Below, piece after piece: positions 1 through 7,521 of a stretch of DNA of 64,000 nt. The stretch spans positions 1-64,000 of the forward strand of contig CAYPZT010000001.1 of the NCBI GenBank assembly GCA_964415435.1, read 5' to 3'. Source of the stretch: CAYPZT01 sp964415435 (GTDB lineage: Bacteria > Patescibacteriota > Microgenomatia > UBA1406 > GWC2-37-13). The number at the start of each line of letters is the position of its first letter. Position 1 is the stretch's first letter. The notes beneath the pieces are model-generated. The model saw only the letters and a list, made by a program, of their open reading frames with translations. It did not search any database and was not told where the DNA came from. A program made the translations under genes and the position numbers.

Positions 1-306
1 GATTCTCAAACCTCTATGACAAGTCTGGGAATGAATATATTTGGCGGAACTCTTGTTAATGCTGGCCTGTCACTCCTTGAGATCGGTTTGAAAGAGAGTC
101 AGTATGACGGACTCGCCACAGTCACGCATTACGCACGATATGTAGCTCCAGCATGTCTGGCAATTGCCAATACTGTCATAGAAAATCAACAAAGAATTCT
201 CCATCCCTATGTAGACAACTGGGATGCAGACATAGCTATGGGATGGCTTGCGGCAACTCTAATAACAGCGGTAACTATCTATAACGATATTAGGTCGAGA
301 CGGTAA
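1..306 (+). CDS. Hypothetical protein, 5' end cut by window
   Basis: The reading frame is open from the first base and stops with TAA at 304-306, so this is probably the C-terminal part of a longer protein; an internal ATG at 16 is also possible as a start. About 101 codons are visible. The protein has a mildly hydrophobic middle (VAPACLAIANTVI) and a second hydrophobic stretch near the end (GWLAATLITAVTIY), which may be a membrane segment, and ends in RSRR. I do not recognise the family. It converges on the membrane protein gene that ends at 311. Confidence 0.5.
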   Translation, partial: DSQTSMTSLGMNIFGGTLVNAGLSLLEIGLKESQYDGLATVTHYARYVAPACLAIANTVIENQQRILHPYVDNWDADIAMGWLAATLITAVTIYNDIRSRR

Positions 307-310
307 GTTT

Positions 311-772
311 TTACTTGTAGTAGCTGCTGATCTGGAAGAGAATATAAAGACCAAGAAGTGTTCCGATGATAAGACCGCCTAAATTAAAACTCACTACATT
401 TTGAACCGCACCAACAAGAGTTGCATAATAAAGCAGTTTCCACGCCTTCATCTGTCTTTTGAAAAGTCCCGGAATCGCCATTGCTTCAAGGACTAACATA
501 ACGATAGTAAGCCCCAGACTCAGTAAGTACGTTAATCCGAATCCTGCTCCGCCTACAACACTGAAGGGAAGGATAAGGGCTCCCAAGCCAAATACGGCCA
601 AGATAACGGGAAGTGTCATTATAAGGAGAATAAGAACTATCCAGGGACCAAACTTAACAATAGCTTCTTTGATGCCTTCAGGCAGGGAGGGGGCTTTCTT
701 TAGGAGGTAGAGCTCAAGCGTATCTTCTAGTTTCGCCATCGAACCGTTTATATCCATTTTTGAGGTTGTCAT
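311..772 (-). CDS. Integral membrane protein, unknown function
   Basis: A 153-aa protein with at least three hydrophobic helices (around residues 42-60, 65-100 and 120-150) and a short charged N-terminus containing LEDTLELYLLKK. I place the start at 772 rather than at the longer possible start at 808, because the longer form would run through the promoter's -35 and -10 boxes. No Shine-Dalgarno is seen, consistent with a leaderless message. The family is not recognised. The gene lies just downstream of tdk on the same strand but has its own promoter. Confidence 0.7.
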   Translation of the reverse strand: MTTSKMDINGSMAKLEDTLELYLLKKAPSLPEGIKEAIVKFGPWIVLILLIMTLPVILAVFGLGALILPFSVVGGAGFGLTYLLSLGLTIVMLVLEAMAIPGLFKRQMKAWKLLYYATLVGAVQNVVSFNLGGLIIGTLLGLYILFQISSYYK

Positions 773-779
773 TGACGAA

Positions 780-808
780 AGGATACCCAATGTAAAAAAT
801 TTTGTCAA
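780..808 (-). promoter_or_regulatory. Promoter of the 153-aa membrane protein
   Basis: Read on the minus strand, TTGACA (803-808) and TATCCT (780-785) are separated by 17 bp. The first ATG downstream (772) begins 7 nt after the -10 box, so the transcript should start at or next to the start codon. Confidence 0.65.
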
Positions 809-840
809 GAGGTATTTTATGCTGCAGTTGGGGCTCTAAT

Positions 841-1443
841 TCAAGCCTTGTATTTTCCAGGGACTTCGTGATGCGTGCGGCACCGGGCCTGATAGGAGTC
901 CTCCGCACCAACCTTTATGAGTGGATCCTTATAGGGAGCGGGCCTGCCATCAGAAAGAATTCTCTGCGTGCGAGTTGCAATCCATTTTCTGCAGACTGCG
1001 CAGACCGCCTTTAGCTTAATCACATCTCCATCTGCAATAGCGAGAAACTGCGGCATTTGGCCAAATGGCTCGCCGCGAAAATCAGTATCAAGACCCGCAA
1101 CCACTACATCTATACCCTTCTTCGTAAGGTCTCTTACAACAGGAAATAGGCGCGAACTGAAAAACTGCGCTTCATCTATTACTACCACATCCGTCTTCTT
1201 ATGGAGATGTTTCCATATTTCAGATGGATTCATTATTCCAACGGCTTTCCATTTTTGCTTTGAGTGTGAAGCAATTTTCCCTACTGCATAACGTGTATCT
1301 ATAGCGTGATTGAAGACCTGTGCATGTAATTTGGCTATTTTATACCGTCTCAATCTTTTCACAAGCTCCTCGCTTTTTCCCGAAAACATGGGCCCCGTCA
1401 CCACATGAAGCGATCCTTTTGCAGCATATGTCTTTTTTTTCAT
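841..1443 (-). CDS. tdk: Thymidine kinase
   Basis: Phosphorylates thymidine to dTMP in the salvage pathway. The 200-aa protein has the type II thymidine kinase layout: P-loop GPMFSGKS near residue 17, the Walker B-like DEAQF, and a C-terminal zinc-binding lasso part with CAVC and a later C-H pair (ARCRTHH). The start at 1443 (MKKKTY) is preferred over the longer ORF start at 1485, which overlaps the promoter. Together with dCMP deaminase and the dut-thyA-folA operon elsewhere in the window it gives both salvage and synthesis routes to dTMP. Confidence 0.95.
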   Translation of the reverse strand: MKKKTYAAKGSLHVVTGPMFSGKSEELVKRLRRYKIAKLHAQVFNHAIDTRYAVGKIASHSKQKWKAVGIMNPSEIWKHLHKKTDVVVIDEAQFFSSRLFPVVRDLTKKGIDVVVAGLDTDFRGEPFGQMPQFLAIADGDVIKLKAVCAVCRKWIATRTQRILSDGRPAPYKDPLIKVGAEDSYQARCRTHHEVPGKYKA

Positions 1444-1458
1444 AGAAGATGCGGAGTC

Positions 1459-1485
1459 ATTATACAGCAATTGACAACCCGTCAA
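1459..1485 (-). promoter_or_regulatory. tdk promoter with inverted repeat at the -35
   Basis: On the minus strand a TATAAT box (1459-1464) is followed 15 nt later by the tdk ATG. The -35 TTGACG (1480-1485) lies at a short 15-bp spacing. The interval 1471-1485 is an inverted repeat TTGAC-N5-GTCAA, so it carries a -35-like sequence in each direction. Confidence 0.5.
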
Positions 1486-1596
1486 CTACTACATTCTTAC
1501 GCCTTTCTTACTCCTTTATTGTGCCCATCTTATGAGTTAACGGTACCATGGAAACAGGTCATTTTGTTATTAGTTCAATCGAAAGGGGTGAATACT

Positions 1597-1848
1597 ATGA
1601 ACATTCTTTTATGGATCGTCCTTGGGTTCTTGGCCGGATGGATCGCTTCTGTCGTCATGAAGACCGATTCGTCGCAGGGAACTATTATGGATATTGTCCT
1701 CGGAGTAGTCGGCGCGGTGGTCGGGGGATTTGTTATGAATCTCTTTGGTGCACCCGGAGTGACCGGATTTAATATTTATAGCATCCTGGTTGCCGCTTTT
1801 GGAGCAGTTGTCCTCATATGGTTGGGACGAAGCTTGAGAAGGGTTTGA
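1597..1848 (+). CDS. GlsB/YeaQ/YmgE family membrane protein
   Basis: An 83-aa protein of the transglycosylase-associated (GlsB/YeaQ/YmgE) family. It shows the typical start NILLWIVLGFLAGWIASV, a Gly-rich second helix (VLGVVGAVVGGFVMN) and a third helix ending in LGRSLRR. Such proteins are small inner-membrane proteins often linked to stress responses; the biochemical role is not known. The start at 1597 is set by a strong Shine-Dalgarno, GGGGTGA at 1584-1591. The longer upstream reading frame is rejected for this reason. Confidence 0.9.
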   Translation: MNILLWIVLGFLAGWIASVVMKTDSSQGTIMDIVLGVVGAVVGGFVMNLFGAPGVTGFNIYSILVAAFGAVVLIWLGRSLRRV

Positions 1849-1872
1849 ACATTGTTAATTTAAAGATCATCT

Positions 1873-2076
1873 ATGAATACAACCGAACCACACGTACATA
1901 CGCAGGATAGCGGTATGGGAGGAATGGGATTCTTGATGGGCATAATACTGCTCATATTGTTTGTCTTTGCACTTCTATACTATGGTCTACCCATGTTAAG
2001 AAATGCAACAACCACACCTGCCGTCACCGTTCCTGACCAGATTGACGTTAACGTCAACCAACCTCAAGGAAAGTAA
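1873..2076 (+). CDS. Small single-span membrane protein
   Basis: A 67-aa protein with a Gly/Met-rich segment leading into one membrane helix (FLMGIILLILFVFALLYYG) and a polar tail rich in Thr, Pro and Val. No family is recognised. It follows the GlsB-like gene by 24 bp and is closed by an intrinsic terminator at 2084-2117, so the two are probably co-transcribed. Confidence 0.65.
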   Translation: MNTTEPHVHTQDSGMGGMGFLMGIILLILFVFALLYYGLPMLRNATTTPAVTVPDQIDVNVNQPQGK

Positions 2077-2083
2077 GTCCGTG

Positions 2084-2117
2084 AAACGTCATGGTCGAAA
2101 GGCCATGACGTTTCTTT
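2084..2117 (+). terminator. Rho-independent terminator
   Basis: A perfect 11-bp stem, AAACGTCATGG (2084-2094) with CCATGACGTTT (2103-2113), encloses an 8-nt loop and is followed by CTTT. It lies 8 bp after the stop codon of the 67-aa membrane protein. Confidence 0.8.
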
Positions 2118-2151
2118 ATGCCTGAGCCTCATGGATTATCCTATAAGATTT

Positions 2152-2159
2152 GGTATAAT
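2152..2159 (+). promoter_or_regulatory. Extended -10 box of the sortase gene
   Basis: TGG followed by TATAAT (2154-2159) forms an extended -10 element; the sortase ATG starts 5 nt later. No clear -35 hexamer is present. The geometry predicts a leaderless mRNA. Confidence 0.6.
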
Positions 2160-2164
2160 AGCGT

Positions 2165-2764
2165 ATGAGTCGGCTTAACATTGCGCTAATCTGCATTCTC
2201 GTGCTTCTTCTTCTTTTTACGAAGGTAGACAGTGCGGATAGTCCTGCAGAAAAGAAAAGTCTCGTCCCCTCATTCACCCCAACCCCAACGGTCGATCCCG
2301 TAGGTACTCCTCTACGCTTTCTTATACCAAAAATTGCGGTGGACGCACCTATCGAAGCTGTAGGTACCGACATCGACGGTAAAATGCTTCTCCCCCAAGA
2401 GCTGCACAAGGTCGGATGGTATTCTCAAGGCTTCAAGCCTGGACAGAGGGGAAATGCAGTCATAGCAGGACATCTTGATTCAGCAGCTGGGACAGGCGCC
2501 ATATTCTCTGAGCTGTACATCCTCGAACCAGGAGACACGATGACCATTGTAGATGATAAAGGCGTGTCATATGTGTTTACCGTAACGGCAAAAGAAGTGT
2601 ATCCCTTCAACGAGGTTCCGATCTCAGATATTTTTGGCACGAGCGAAGAAGTACTCCTCAATCTCATCACTTGTACAGGAGTCTGGGATTTTGGAACCCA
2701 TAACTACTCTCACCGAATGATTATCCGAGCACGCCTCACTTCAAAAATCGCCCCGGCCAATTAA
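2165..2764 (+). CDS. Sortase (class E/F-like transpeptidase)
   Basis: A 199-aa membrane-anchored cysteine transpeptidase expected to attach surface proteins. It has an N-terminal hydrophobic anchor (residues 4-19), a short Pro/Thr linker (FTPTPTVDPVGTP, 37-49), then the sortase barrel with catalytic His103 (AGHLD), Cys170 (TCTGVW) and Arg184 (SHRM). The compact size and the His-Cys-Arg spacing fit class E/F sortases. No protein in the window carries a clear C-terminal LPxTG-helix-charge sorting signal, so its substrates are unknown. Confidence 0.9.
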   Translation: MSRLNIALICILVLLLLFTKVDSADSPAEKKSLVPSFTPTPTVDPVGTPLRFLIPKIAVDAPIEAVGTDIDGKMLLPQELHKVGWYSQGFKPGQRGNAVIAGHLDSAAGTGAIFSELYILEPGDTMTIVDDKGVSYVFTVTAKEVYPFNEVPISDIFGTSEEVLLNLITCTGVWDFGTHNYSHRMIIRARLTSKIAPAN

Positions 2765-2929
2765 CGAGTTTTCTCTTACTTTCTTATTACTCAACAAATA
2801 TAGTTTCTTTATACGCCTCCATTACCATGGTCGTATGAGAAAAAATAGCAAAGTTTTGGGGAAGAACTCTTCCCTTCTCGCGGACTTCATGGTTCTTTTC
2901 AAACAAGGAATCTGAGCTTGGTGAGAAAA

Positions 2930-3661
2930 CTAGATTGAACCTATATCGGGGAATCTGTGCCTGTTGCGGGCGTAGTCTGAGATAGGGTTTCCCCTGGGAA
3001 TGAGCCTGATGACTGGGGCATTTGGTTCCTTGACCTTTTCAAGAAAGCGCGGAATGACGTTGCACATGTGTATTCTTGATAAGATAGGCCTGATTCCCGT
3101 CCTCAGATTGTTCGGATCCATGGCTAAAAGTTCTTCTACGGAAAACCATCCATGCGGTGATACCTCGTCAGACAGGACGTCTGTAAAAAAGCGATCTTCC
3201 CGCTTGTTCTGGAGTCCGACGAGGACCATATCGGGTTCGGCATTCTTCTTCAGCTCCGTCCTCCCCAGGTAGGAGGAGAGTTCGTTATTTTCTGTTCTCT
3301 GTAACCACACGATCCGCTCTCCAAGCATGAGAGCAGGCGTTTCTTCGCCCAAGACGCCAAACAGATTGTGCATAATGAACTCTCCACGTTGTCGAACTTC
3401 ATCTATGGAGCGGTGCTCGGAAGGACTTGTATTGAACAACTGTAACTTTCTGGTTTCCAGAGGAAAGGAGATAACAGATTCCTGTACTCCCGTCGTAGGC
3501 TTATTTTTGAGCTCGCGCACGGTATAAAGTTTGCTCGTGCGAATGTCTACTAAAAGAAGTCCTATTCCTATTCGTTTTATCTCGCCGAACTTAGATTCTA
3601 GATTAGACTGATGCGTCTTCCAGAGTGGTTCATATCTATTATCTTTGAAGATCTCTGCCAT
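2930..3661 (-). CDS. Hypothetical cytosolic protein, weakly Nudix-like
   Basis: A 243-aa soluble protein. The N-terminal half has the strand pattern IGIGLLLVDIRTSKLYTVRE and later ISFPLETRK, reminiscent of the start of Nudix domains, but the Nudix box (GX5EX7REUXEEXGU) cannot be found; the equivalent region reads RQRGEFIMHNLFGVLGEE. The start at 3661 is chosen because a minus-strand TATAAT (3667-3672) ends 5 nt before it; the longer start at 3667 would lie in that box. The function is not known, and a degenerate Nudix fold is only a suggestion. Confidence 0.6.
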   Translation of the reverse strand: MAEIFKDNRYEPLWKTHQSNLESKFGEIKRIGIGLLLVDIRTSKLYTVRELKNKPTTGVQESVISFPLETRKLQLFNTSPSEHRSIDEVRQRGEFIMHNLFGVLGEETPALMLGERIVWLQRTENNELSSYLGRTELKKNAEPDMVLVGLQNKREDRFFTDVLSDEVSPHGWFSVEELLAMDPNNLRTGIRPILSRIHMCNVIPRFLEKVKEPNAPVIRLIPRGNPISDYARNRHRFPDIGSI

Positions 3662-3701
3662 TCGCAATTATATCAAGAAGATTGTTCTAAGGCCAAAAAA
3701 A

Positions 3702-5249
3702 TTAATTGCAGGTGCAGTCTGTCTCAGCCGTGCAGTTGGGATTGCGGCAGACATTGCCTCCGAGACCCGTACCTGAAGCACACTGGAGTCCGGATGCGCA
3801 TGAATAGCCGTCACCGCCACAGTTTTGATTGCACCCCGATGTCTGGGGCGGAAGTGTTGGTGTAGGCGTGAATGTAGGGGTAGGGATACTTGTTGGGACG
3901 GCTGTTGGCGTTGGGTAAGGAGTATATGTTGGCTGTTGCGGATAAGGCGTCGGCGTGGGTGTAGGTGACGCCGTATTGCAGGCAAACTGCAGGAGGTTTG
4001 AAAATGGCGAGAATGAACTGGACTGTGTACATGACGAACATGTGGAGGAAGCATACTGAGCATAATAGGTCTGACCGTTGTTGATCGAAGAAATCGTGTA
4101 TACCTGTGTTGACTGACCAGTCGAACTTGCATAATAATTGACCACGTCGTTTCCTCCCGGTTTACTGCCTACCTGCAGAAGATACTGGTTGGCACCGCTT
4201 ACTTGCTGGTAGTTTATATTTACCGTCCAAGTGCCTCCAGATTGACTGACGCACTGGGCGGTCGGTGAATTTGGAGGTTGAGGGGTTGGATTACCGGTAT
4301 TGATGGTGAGAACCTCGTTTGCCGCGGGCGCCGCAACATTGATTACCTGCGATTGGGCAATATTGCTTCCGTTCTGATATGCAATGGCCATGATGTTGTA
4401 CTGCACACCTTGAGTCGCCCCGTTCCAACTCCATGTTGTTCCGTTTGTTGGACTTATATTGCTTCCAATCTGTACGTAGCTTGTATCTGTTGGTGCCTGC
4501 TTGAAAAGAGACAATGTTGAGCCCGAAGGCAGTGAACCATTAATATTGAAAGATCCTGATATCGTGGTTGTTGTCGGCGGAGGGCTGTACTGGGAGTTTA
4601 TGGTTAACACCTCATTTGAAGCTGGGGCTGCCATTGCCACAACTGCCGATTCTCCCGCGTACTCACCATTTACGGTAAGTATCGCCTTTACATCGTACAT
4701 ATTTCCCGCAACCGCTTCACCCCAACTCCAGGAAGCTCCATCTTGAGCCGACACATTTTCGATAATGAGTGAGAATTCTGTATCTGTTGATCTCTTCTGG
4801 TAGACTGCGATTGAACTCGCGGTTGTCACGGCTCCGTTTAGGTCTATCGTTCCCTGAATTGTCGTATAGGAAGGTGAGGGCGTGTAGGTCGAGTTTATAC
4901 GGAGTACCTCTTCCGTTGCGGTTGCGGTCACAGTAAGAGGAGCTGAGTCTGAGATGGTTTTGCCCTTAGAGATAATCTCTGCCTTTATAGTGTATGTTTT
5001 TCCTTTTGTTGCGCCGTCCCATGACCACTCGACTCCATCAACCGCGTTGAGCGAGGTTACGACCGGAGTGAAATCTTTTTGACCCGATTTTTGCGCAAGT
5101 ACCGAGATGGTAGCCCCCTGAGGAACAACACCGTTCAAGTCAATCGTTCCAGAGATAACACCTGGGGAAAGTTTTCCTGAAAAAAAGTAGACAAATGCGA
5201 GCGCGATTACAAGTATTCCGCCTATTATTAGTAGTAATTCTTTTCTCAT
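3702..5249 (-). CDS. Surface protein with three Ig-like repeats, Pro/Thr linker and Cys-rich tail
   Basis: A 515-aa extracytoplasmic protein. It has an N-terminal anchor (LLLIIGGILVIALAFVYFF), then three homologous repeats of about 97 residues. The repeats begin SGTIDLNGVVPQG, QGTIDLNGAVTTA and SGSFNINGSLPSG, share a WSW motif (EWSWDGA, SWSWGEA, TWSWNGA) and end with EVLxINS. An FN3-like segment follows, then a TPTPTPYP-type linker, and a C-terminal module with about ten Cys (CNQNCGGDGYSC to CTCN). Such tails recur in Microgenomates surface proteins. The gene follows a membrane protein gene after 3 nt and is likely co-transcribed with it. The ligand is unknown. Confidence 0.8.
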   Translation of the reverse strand: MRKELLLIIGGILVIALAFVYFFSGKLSPGVISGTIDLNGVVPQGATISVLAQKSGQKDFTPVVTSLNAVDGVEWSWDGATKGKTYTIKAEIISKGKTISDSAPLTVTATATEEVLRINSTYTPSPSYTTIQGTIDLNGAVTTASSIAVYQKRSTDTEFSLIIENVSAQDGASWSWGEAVAGNMYDVKAILTVNGEYAGESAVVAMAAPASNEVLTINSQYSPPPTTTTISGSFNINGSLPSGSTLSLFKQAPTDTSYVQIGSNISPTNGTTWSWNGATQGVQYNIMAIAYQNGSNIAQSQVINVAAPAANEVLTINTGNPTPQPPNSPTAQCVSQSGGTWTVNINYQQVSGANQYLLQVGSKPGGNDVVNYYASSTGQSTQVYTISSINNGQTYYAQYASSTCSSCTQSSSFSPFSNLLQFACNTASPTPTPTPYPQQPTYTPYPTPTAVPTSIPTPTFTPTPTLPPQTSGCNQNCGGDGYSCASGLQCASGTGLGGNVCRNPNCTAETDCTCN

Positions 5250-5252
5250 GTA

Positions 5253-5753
5253 TTATTTCTTCCTAATACGTCTCTTACCCATCTTACTTGTCTGTTTTTT
5301 TTCTGTCAAGGGAATTTTTGAGGCTCTGCGATCGTTTATTTCGCTCAAGAGGATGCTCAGTGCTACGAGGACAATCGTAACGATAATCACATCTATAGTA
5401 CCTCTCCCCTCATCCATCCAGTACCCGCTTGGCAAAAATGACCACAGTGCAAACTCATCTATAACGAAAGCTCCTCCTATTCCGAAAATTACAGCCGCAG
5501 ACCGCCTGACCTTTTCCTCATAACCGTAGGCTATAGCCATATAGGCACTCCCCAATACGAGGACTATGCCTATGAGTAGATGACGCACTTCTGCTTCTCC
5601 TACTTCAGGAATAACAGATGCACGTTGAAGGTGTATGAGCAAACGTATCAAAACAAAAGCCCCGAGAAAACTGACAAGAAGAAGAATATGAGAATAATGT
5701 TGAGAAGACTGTATTTTTGCAAACATTTTCTTAACCGAACGTGATTCTTTCAT
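5253..5753 (-). CDS. Four-helix integral membrane protein
   Basis: A 166-aa protein with four predicted membrane helices (about residues 22-43, 58-78, 84-102 and 120-140) and a strongly basic C-terminus ending in KKQTSKMGKRRIRKK. An acidic pair in a membrane context (FVIDEFALW) is notable. The family is not recognised. It is the first gene of a two-gene unit with the large repeat surface protein and has a good promoter upstream. Confidence 0.7.
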   Translation of the reverse strand: MKESRSVKKMFAKIQSSQHYSHILLLVSFLGAFVLIRLLIHLQRASVIPEVGEAEVRHLLIGIVLVLGSAYMAIAYGYEEKVRRSAAVIFGIGGAFVIDEFALWSFLPSGYWMDEGRGTIDVIIVTIVLVALSILLSEINDRRASKIPLTEKKQTSKMGKRRIRKK

Positions 5754-5761
5754 TACCTTGC

Positions 5762-5789
5762 ATTCTACAGACCGTCAAAAAGATGTCAA
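5762..5789 (-). promoter_or_regulatory. Promoter of the 5753-3702 gene pair
   Basis: Minus strand: TTGACA (5784-5789), 16-bp spacer, TAGAAT (5762-5767). The ATG at 5753 lies 8 nt after the -10, with a weak AAGG between. Confidence 0.65.
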
Positions 5790-5822
5790 TATATATTATC
5801 AGATCAATCTATACTGAAATAT

Positions 5823-6575
5823 CTACTGGCCAAGTTGATAAAGTCCTTCAAAACTCATCGTGAAGTAATCTTTAAAAGGACCCAGATGGTTAAGAAAGGG
5901 AAGGTTCAACTCAAACACTTCCGGGTATTTTATGATAAATCGCTCCTCGAGCATAGTATATTTTTTTACCATCCTCTGAAACTCTCCAATCCGAAGCTTA
6001 TTCAACGACTTAAACTGAGCCCAGTAGTAGTCTGCGTTCATAAAGCCTTTTATCTTTTTTGCATAGACAATCTCCTTGATTTTGTCCTCTGGCAGTATGT
6101 GTATCGGCCATTTCGCATAGTCATAGAGGTGATGGCCTGTTATCGAATAATATGGCGTGAACTCAACATACAGATACCCGCCGCGCTTGAGTACTCGTGT
6201 ACATTCTCTAATAGTTTTGGACGGATCACCAACATGTTCAATGACATCAAAAATGATGATTCCATCAAACGTGTTATTTTTAAAGGGAAGCTGTTCGTTT
6301 GCCACCTCATAACTTTTGAAACGTTTATATTTTTTTAAATATCTCCTTGCAAGAGTAAGTTTTTCTCTATTCACTTCCGTCGCCCATACATGTGCCCCTC
6401 TTTCAAGGAGCATAGAACTCATTGCCCCATAGCCACAGCCCACTTCAAGAATATGTTTGTTCTTAAGATGTAAATACTTTTCGACGCGGTCAACACTGGG
6501 GATCGATCTTTCAACTCTCCATCTGAAGTAATGTTTTGGAGATATACGTGAACCCTTAAAGCCTGTTCTGCTCAT
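5823..6575 (-). CDS. Class I SAM-dependent methyltransferase
   Basis: A 250-aa Rossmann-type methyltransferase. Motif I is HILEVGCGYGAMS (about residues 42-54), motif II the acidic ATEVNREKL, motif IV GIIIFDVIEHV, and motif VI LKRGGYLYVEF, giving the Methyltransf_11 pattern. A basic N-terminus precedes it (SRTGFKGSRISPKHYFRWR). The substrate cannot be read from sequence; the C-terminal 80 residues rich in aromatic and basic residues may bind it. It is transcribed divergently from msrB with a TATAAT box (6584-6589) ending 8 nt before its ATG. Confidence 0.85.
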   Translation of the reverse strand: MSRTGFKGSRISPKHYFRWRVERSIPSVDRVEKYLHLKNKHILEVGCGYGAMSSMLLERGAHVWATEVNREKLTLARRYLKKYKRFKSYEVANEQLPFKNNTFDGIIIFDVIEHVGDPSKTIRECTRVLKRGGYLYVEFTPYYSITGHHLYDYAKWPIHILPEDKIKEIVYAKKIKGFMNADYYWAQFKSLNKLRIGEFQRMVKKYTMLEERFIIKYPEVFELNLPFLNHLGPFKDYFTMSFEGLYQLGQ

Positions 6576-6583
6576 TACGATGT

Positions 6584-6610
6584 ATTATACCTTGACAGAG
6601 GGACTATAAT
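6584..6610. promoter_or_regulatory. Divergent -10 boxes for methyltransferase and msrB
   Basis: A minus-strand TATAAT (6584-6589) serves the methyltransferase and a plus-strand TATAAT (6605-6610) serves msrB. They end 8 and 6 nt before the respective ATGs. No good -35 boxes are seen. Confidence 0.55.
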
Positions 6611-6616
6611 TAATAT

Positions 6617-6985
6617 ATGAAACTAAATACACTTACTCCGGAAGAAGAACGCGTGATTGTACATAAGGGTACCGAAACTCCTTTTACCGGAGAGTATGAT
6701 ACTAACTTCAGGGAAGGCATCTATGTCTGCCGTCGGTGCGAGACGCCACTTTATACGTCAGATGCAAAATTCCACTCAGGCTGTGGATGGCCAAGCTTTG
6801 ATCAGGAGATAGAAGGTCGGGTAAAAAGAACACCCGATCCAGACGGCCAGAGAGTAGAGATCACTTGTACCACCTGTGGCGCACACTTGGGACACGTCTT
6901 TACAGGTGAGGGATTTACAGATAAAAATACCCGCCACTGCGTCAATTCGATCTCGTTGAAATTTATACCTAAAGAATCCCGATGA
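6617..6985 (+). CDS. msrB: Peptide-methionine (R)-S-oxide reductase
   Basis: Reduces the R form of methionine sulfoxide in proteins. The 122-aa protein contains the structural zinc site from two CXXC pairs (Cys38/41 in CRRC, Cys84/87 in CTTC), the family motifs SGCGWPSF and GHVF, and the catalytic Cys108 in RHCVNS. The stop codon overlaps the msrA start (ATGA), so the two reductases form a translationally coupled operon that repairs both sulfoxide stereoisomers. The absence of a signal peptide puts it in the cytosol. Confidence 0.97.
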   Translation: MKLNTLTPEEERVIVHKGTETPFTGEYDTNFREGIYVCRRCETPLYTSDAKFHSGCGWPSFDQEIEGRVKRTPDPDGQRVEITCTTCGAHLGHVFTGEGFTDKNTRHCVNSISLKFIPKESR

Positions 6986-7521
6986 GTACCGAGACAGCCA
7001 TTTTTGGAGGAGGATGCTTCTGGTGCACTGAGGCGGTCTTTCAACGACTAAAGGGTGTTACCTCTGTGACTCCAGGATATGCGGGAGGCACTATGGCAAA
7101 CCCCACTTACGAGCACGTTTCTTCAGGTGCCACTGGACATGCCGAAGTAATAAAAGTGGAGTTTGACCCAGACGTTGTCAGTTACCGGACACTCCTGTCA
7201 GTTTTCTTTGCAGTTCATGATCCAACCTCGCTCAACAGACAAGGTGCTGATGAGGGAACTGAATACCGCTCAATCATACTCTATACGTCGGAGAAACAGA
7301 AATCAGAAGCAGAAGAAGCGATAGGAAAAGTTAATAATTCCCGCATATTCCCGAAGCCTGTGGTGACCGAAATAAAAAAACTCGATATGTTCTACACGGC
7401 AGAGGAATATCATAAGAACTTCTATAACAACAATCGCTATCAGCCTTATTGCCAGATCGTTGTATCGCCTAAAATCGACAAATTAAAAGAGCAGTTTGCA
7501 GAACTTCTGAAGAAAGATTAA
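6982..7521 (+). CDS. msrA: Peptide-methionine (S)-S-oxide reductase
   Basis: Reduces the S form of methionine sulfoxide. The 179-aa protein begins with the hallmark GGGCFWCTEAVF, with catalytic Cys12 and the following Cys15. It continues with the family blocks GYAGG, HAEVIKVEFDP, FFAVHDPTSLNRQGADEGTE and the C-terminal YHKNFY. It overlaps msrB by 4 nt and converges on the next gene, with a 4-nt overlap of the two stop regions. Confidence 0.97.
   Translation: MSTETAIFGGGCFWCTEAVFQRLKGVTSVTPGYAGGTMANPTYEHVSSGATGHAEVIKVEFDPDVVSYRTLLSVFFAVHDPTSLNRQGADEGTEYRSIILYTSEKQKSEAEEAIGKVNNSRIFPKPVVTEIKKLDMFYTAEEYHKNFYNNNRYQPYCQIVVSPKIDKLKEQFAELLKKD

Noticed and set aside
2864..2891. GGGAAGA/TCTTCCC hairpin after the sortase gene as a terminator
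   Set aside because: No T run follows on either strand, and the gene ends more than 80 bp away.
3668..4132. His/Arg-rich minus-strand frame of 154 aa
   Set aside because: It is a shifted frame inside the repeat surface protein's Cys-rich and Pro/Thr end.
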